A stretch of DNA of 8,298 bases from G020354785 sp964580815. Its GTDB lineage: Bacteria > Bacteroidota > Bacteroidia > Bacteroidales > UBA10428. The stretch lies in contig CAZOLY010000149.1 in the NCBI GenBank assembly GCA_964580815.1, positions 1-8,298 of the forward strand. The letters are read 5' to 3'. The translations under genes and the position numbers were made by a program. The notes below the pieces were generated by a model that saw nothing but the letters and a program-made list of their open reading frames with translations, did no database searches and was not told where the DNA came from. This document shows, piece after piece, positions 6,656 to 8,298 of this stretch (positions are counted from its first letter, which is position 1; the number at the start of each line of letters is the position of its first letter).

Positions 6656-7335
6656 AAAATAGAATAGTAGCTATTACTTTTATTTCATTACTTGTAATAA
6701 GCTGTCAAAAAACACAAAAGGAGTATTATAGTGATGGTAGTATTAAATCTATAATAAAACTTAACAAGAATAATGACTATCATGAGCAAGCAAAATTCTA
6801 TTATGAAAACGGAGAAATAGAAAAAATTGTCAATTATAAAAATGGCTACATTACTGAATGCAAAGTATATTACCCTGATGGGCAAATAATGTGGGAATCT
6901 CCTTATTTAAATAATATGAAACACGGCAATTACATTGAGTATCATCCAAATGGGGCAATAAAGAAGAAGATATCATTCAGAAAAGATACAATAATAGCAT
7001 CAAGTCATTATGATACGTTGAACAATTTAACTTTTGAATATGTAAAATTAGATACTAATAATATTCCTAAATTTGATTCTGTCTTTATCAAAGTATTGGA
7101 TAAAAAAATTAATTCTACCAGTTATTCAAGAATACAATTAAAAGTGCCCAATATACCTTCTTCTCAATTAGTTCCAGAAGTCGTAAATGGTGAAGCGAGA
7201 GTAATAAAAAGAGTAGAAGGCATTTGGGAAGTAAGAGCTTTAAATAATAAGAAACCAACATATATAGGGATTAGGGTAATCTTAGAAAATAATACTAATT
7301 ATACAATTGGGTATAACATTTATTTACTAGATTAG
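6640..7335 (+). CDS. YwqK-like MORN-variant repeat lipoprotein, putative immunity protein for tip 5
   Basis: This gene encodes 231 residues and overlaps the end of the toxin gene by 16 nt. The N-terminus is a lipoprotein signal with lipobox V-I-S-C and Cys22. Four short repeats follow at about residues 29-110: YYSDGSIKSI, YYENGEIEKI, YYPDGQIMWE and YHPNGAIKKK. These have the Y-x-x-[DN]-G-x-I pattern of MORN-variant (MORN_2) repeats found in YwqK-family proteins, which are annotated elsewhere as antitoxins. The C-terminal half (about 115-231) lacks repeats and I do not recognise it. Position, coupling and family all point to an immunity role in the envelope. A rho-independent terminator lies 25 nt downstream, so this gene closes the + strand toxin array. 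Confidence 0.85.
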   Translation: MEQLVKNRIVAITFISLLVISCQKTQKEYYSDGSIKSIIKLNKNNDYHEQAKFYYENGEIEKIVNYKNGYITECKVYYPDGQIMWESPYLNNMKHGNYIEYHPNGAIKKKISFRKDTIIASSHYDTLNNLTFEYVKLDTNNIPKFDSVFIKVLDKKINSTSYSRIQLKVPNIPSSQLVPEVVNGEARVIKRVEGIWEVRALNNKKPTYIGIRVILENNTNYTIGYNIYLLD

Positions 7336-7360
7336 GTTTTTTATTATAAGGTATAATATG

Positions 7361-7388
7361 AAAAAGCCCGGCACTGACCGGGTTTTTT
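7361..7388 (+). terminator. bidirectional rho-independent terminator
   Basis: CCCGG (7367-7371), a 6-nt loop and CCGGG (7378-7382) form the stem. It is extended by a G.U pair and by flanking A5/T5 tracts, with T6 at 7383-7388 on the + strand and a T run on the minus strand. It can end both the immunity gene coming from the left and the tRNA coming from the right. Confidence 0.9.
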
Positions 7389-7394
7389 GTTAAG

Positions 7395-7482
7395 CGGGGG
7401 GGAGGGGATTCGAACCCCTGAAACCCGAATAAGGTTTAACCGGTTATAAATCGGCCGCCTTAAGCCACTCGGCCACCCCCAT
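7395..7482 (-). tRNA. class II tRNA, Ser-like body with apparent UAU anticodon (identity unsure)
   Basis: Read on the minus strand, this has a D arm GCC..GAGTGG..GGC, a long variable arm (AAACC paired with GGTTT), a T arm AGGGG-TTCGAAT-CCCCT, and a discriminator G at 7395. CCA is not encoded. The D arm, long variable arm and G73 resemble tRNA-Ser. The anticodon loop is TTTATAA, giving anticodon TAT (AUA, Ile), and the anticodon stem has an A.C mismatch next to the loop. The acceptor 5' strand has only five Gs (7476-7480) facing seven Cs (7396-7402 on the + strand are Gs), so the first two pairs mismatch. It is a tRNA by architecture, but it may be a divergent or decayed copy, or the G run may be miscalled. 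Confidence 0.75.
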
Positions 7483-7548
7483 ATAGCGCAAGCATAACAA
7501 AAGAATGAAAACCTGTTTCATCCGGCCAATTAACGGCTGTTTTTTTTC

Positions 7549-7686
7549 TTATTTTTTCCCTGAGTTTTTAGAGTTACTACCACCAGGAGTTTTAGGTTTT
7601 TTAGGAGGTATCTCCATTGCTTTTCTTTCAACTTGCTTATCCCTGATATGTCCTTTTATTTTTACCTTTGGTTTTTTATCAGCCAT
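7549..7686 (-). CDS. small Lys-rich protein of 45 residues
   Basis: It starts at the ATG at 7686, 4 nt after the stop of the upstream membrane-protein gene, so it is very likely co-transcribed and coupled. The protein begins MADKKPKVKIKGHIRDKQ and has 13 lysines and 2 arginines in 45 residues. It has a PPKKPKTPGG stretch and a low-complexity SNSKNSGKK tail, and no membrane segment or signal peptide. I recognise no family. It is small enough for ordinary gene callers to miss. The open frame on the opposite strand at 7505-7702 is judged a shadow because it lacks neighbours in its direction and has a skewed composition. Confidence 0.6.
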   Translation of the reverse strand: MADKKPKVKIKGHIRDKQVERKAMEIPPKKPKTPGGSNSKNSGKK

Positions 7687-7690
7687 AGCC

Positions 7691-8086
7691 TTAGATATTT
7701 AGATTAACAAAACAAATCAGCCATATAATCCCCAGGAGCAATCCCAGGATCATTAGAATATTAATACCTCTTATTGCCAGGTTCCATTTCCGGCAAACTT
7801 TATCGTAGTTGTTATCATTTTTATTATGCTCAATAGCCCAGCGGTTTGCCCTAATTGAAATAAAATGGGCAACCAGGCTGATGAATATAACACCAGCAAA
7901 GAAGAACCAGGATATAATTAAAAAATGGCTATGCGATGCATTTTGTAAGTCAGGAACTACTTTTTCAATGAAAGCAAAAGAAATACCTAATGCGCCTGAA
8001 GCAATAAACAGGACATTTTTATCAAATTGTTCATTGCTATAACGCAAGGCTTGGTATTGCTCACTTGTATAGTTATTATCGCTCAT
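7691..8086 (-). CDS. small integral membrane protein, 131 residues, function unknown
   Basis: This encodes 131 residues with a hydrophilic N-terminus (MSDNNYTSEQYQALRYSNEQFDK) and three predicted membrane segments at about 24-45, 54-77 and 107-128. A charged loop (RANRWAIEHNKNDNNYDKVCRKW) separates the second and third. I do not recognise the family. The ATG at 8086 directly follows the TAA of the 31-residue gene, and a 45-residue gene follows 4 nt after its own stop, so it is the middle of a three-gene operon. Its composition differs from the toxin array, with a higher share of GC-containing codons. Nothing ties it functionally to the Rhs cassettes. Confidence 0.8.
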   Translation of the reverse strand: MSDNNYTSEQYQALRYSNEQFDKNVLFIASGALGISFAFIEKVVPDLQNASHSHFLIISWFFFAGVIFISLVAHFISIRANRWAIEHNKNDNNYDKVCRKWNLAIRGINILMILGLLLGIIWLICFVNLNI

Positions 8087-8182
8087 TTACAAGGCCAGCT
8101 GTTTAATTTCACCTTTAGTAATAAAAGCATCCAGGAACACTTTAACTACACTTTTATTTTTTCCAACTTTCTTTGAAGTCAT
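8087..8182 (-). CDS. very small protein of 31 residues, first gene of the minus-strand operon
   Basis: The ATG at 8182 opens a 31-codon frame, MTSKKVGKNKSVVKVFLDAFITKGEIKQLAL, that ends in TAA immediately abutting the next gene's ATG (TAAATG). The zero-nt junction is the main reason to call it real. It has a basic N-terminus and one amphipathic-looking helix, with no recognised domain. It could be a leader peptide that couples translation of the membrane protein. Confidence 0.5.
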   Translation of the reverse strand: MTSKKVGKNKSVVKVFLDAFITKGEIKQLAL

Positions 8183-8199
8183 ACAAATTGTTAAATTTG
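8172..8199 (+). promoter_or_regulatory. possible Bacteroidetes-type promoter for the gene at 8216
   Basis: TAAATTTG (8192-8199) matches the Bacteroidetes -7 consensus TAnnTTTG exactly. TTTG at 8172-8175 could be the -33 element, although the 16-nt spacing is short for the family. The start codon lies 16 nt downstream. Confidence 0.4.
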
Positions 8200-8200
8200 T
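8183..8200. promoter_or_regulatory. inverted repeat in divergent spacer, possible operator
   Basis: ACAAATT (8183-8189) and AATTTGT (8194-8200) form a perfect 7-bp inverted repeat around GTTA. It lies in the 33-nt spacer between the divergent starts at 8182 (-) and 8216 (+), and overlaps the -7 element proposed for the + strand gene. Confidence 0.45.
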
Positions 8201-8215
8201 AGAAAAAAGAACAAT

Positions 8216-8298
8216 ATGGTAACGGTAATAAAAAGAGGCGCTTCAAAAGAAGAAATCCGTTCTTTACTTGAATCGCATGATAAGAAGGCCAGGAAAGG
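8216..8298 (+). CDS. start of a small-protein gene, possibly antitoxin-like, runs off the window
   Basis: The ATG at 8216 opens MVTVIKRGASKEEIRSLLES followed by a Lys/Arg-rich stretch, still open at the window end (27 codons visible). The pattern V-I-K-x-G-x-x-K-E-E-I-x-x-L-L resembles N-termini of small Bacteroidetes antitoxin-like proteins, but this is memory-level resemblance only. It is divergent from the minus-strand operon and shares the dyad-bearing spacer with it, which would suit autoregulation. Confidence 0.55.
   Translation, partial: MVTVIKRGASKEEIRSLLESHDKKARK

Noticed and set aside
7395..7482. tRNA as integration site of a mobile island carrying the array
   Set aside because: No integrase and no duplicated tRNA 3' end were seen in the window, and a terminator separates the two.
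7489..7496. TATGCTTG on the minus strand as -7 element of the tRNA
   Set aside because: One mismatch to TAnnTTTG, no -33 element seen, and it sits too close to the tRNA 5' end to be convincing.
7506..7520. Small dyad TGAAAAC/GTTTCA before a T-rich minus-strand stretch, as terminator of the small-gene operon
   Set aside because: The stem is short, AT-rich and needs a bulge; too weak to list as a feature.
7505..7702. Plus-strand frame of 65 residues with hydrophobic stretches
   Set aside because: It is antisense to the 45-residue Lys-rich gene; Lys codons read backwards give Phe-rich sequence. The minus-strand gene fits its operon better.
7809..8042. Plus-strand frame of 77 residues
   Set aside because: It is fully antisense to the three-segment membrane protein gene and has no supporting context.

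Overview
The window looks like a Bacteroidetes (Bacteroidota) chromosome fragment from a draft assembly, because a run of ten Ns breaks one gene at 4928-4937. The phylum call rests on four things. The Rhs core has the Bacteroidetes style (DHLGNTR, then YDYGARMYDPQLGRWH, then NNPI..IDP.G). One immunity protein has an ISA-Q signal peptidase site. Several others have Bacteroidetes-type lipoprotein signals. A TAnnTTTG promoter element lies near the right end. The genus cannot be told.

Positions 1-7335 (+ strand) are a polymorphic-toxin locus. The 3' end of a full Rhs/YD-repeat gene (1-1389) carries an L,D-transpeptidase (YkuD)-like tip and is followed by its presumed immunity gene. Four displaced Rhs 'tip' cassettes follow. 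Each has a copy of a 38-bp core (DYGARMYDPQLG), about 40-45 residues of Rhs shell end, a different C-terminal toxin domain, and an immunity gene 0-5 nt downstream or slightly overlapping. In order the tips look like a HExxE metallopeptidase, a JAB/MPN metallopeptidase, a HExxH metallopeptidase (split by the N gap), and an unrecognised Gly/Ser/Lys-rich tip paired with a YwqK/MORN-type lipoprotein. The displaced cassettes mostly lack a good start codon. This fits a silent store of tips that can be swapped onto the upstream Rhs through the core repeat, although that is inference.

The most coherent biological signal is the location of action. All five immunity candidates start with an export signal (three clear lipoproteins, one clear type I signal peptide, one N-terminal hydrophobic segment). 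Four of the five tips carry peptidase or transpeptidase motifs. The locus therefore looks specialised for attacking the cell envelope or periplasm, not nucleic acids.

Positions 7336-7500 hold a hairpin terminator that works for both strands and a class II tRNA on the minus strand with a Ser-like body but an apparent UAU anticodon and a poorly paired acceptor end. Positions 7549-8182 hold a tight minus-strand run of three small genes (31, 131 and 45 residues; the middle one has three membrane segments). A divergent + strand gene begins at 8216 and runs off the window. The 33-nt divergent spacer contains an inverted repeat overlapping a Bacteroidetes-type -7 element.
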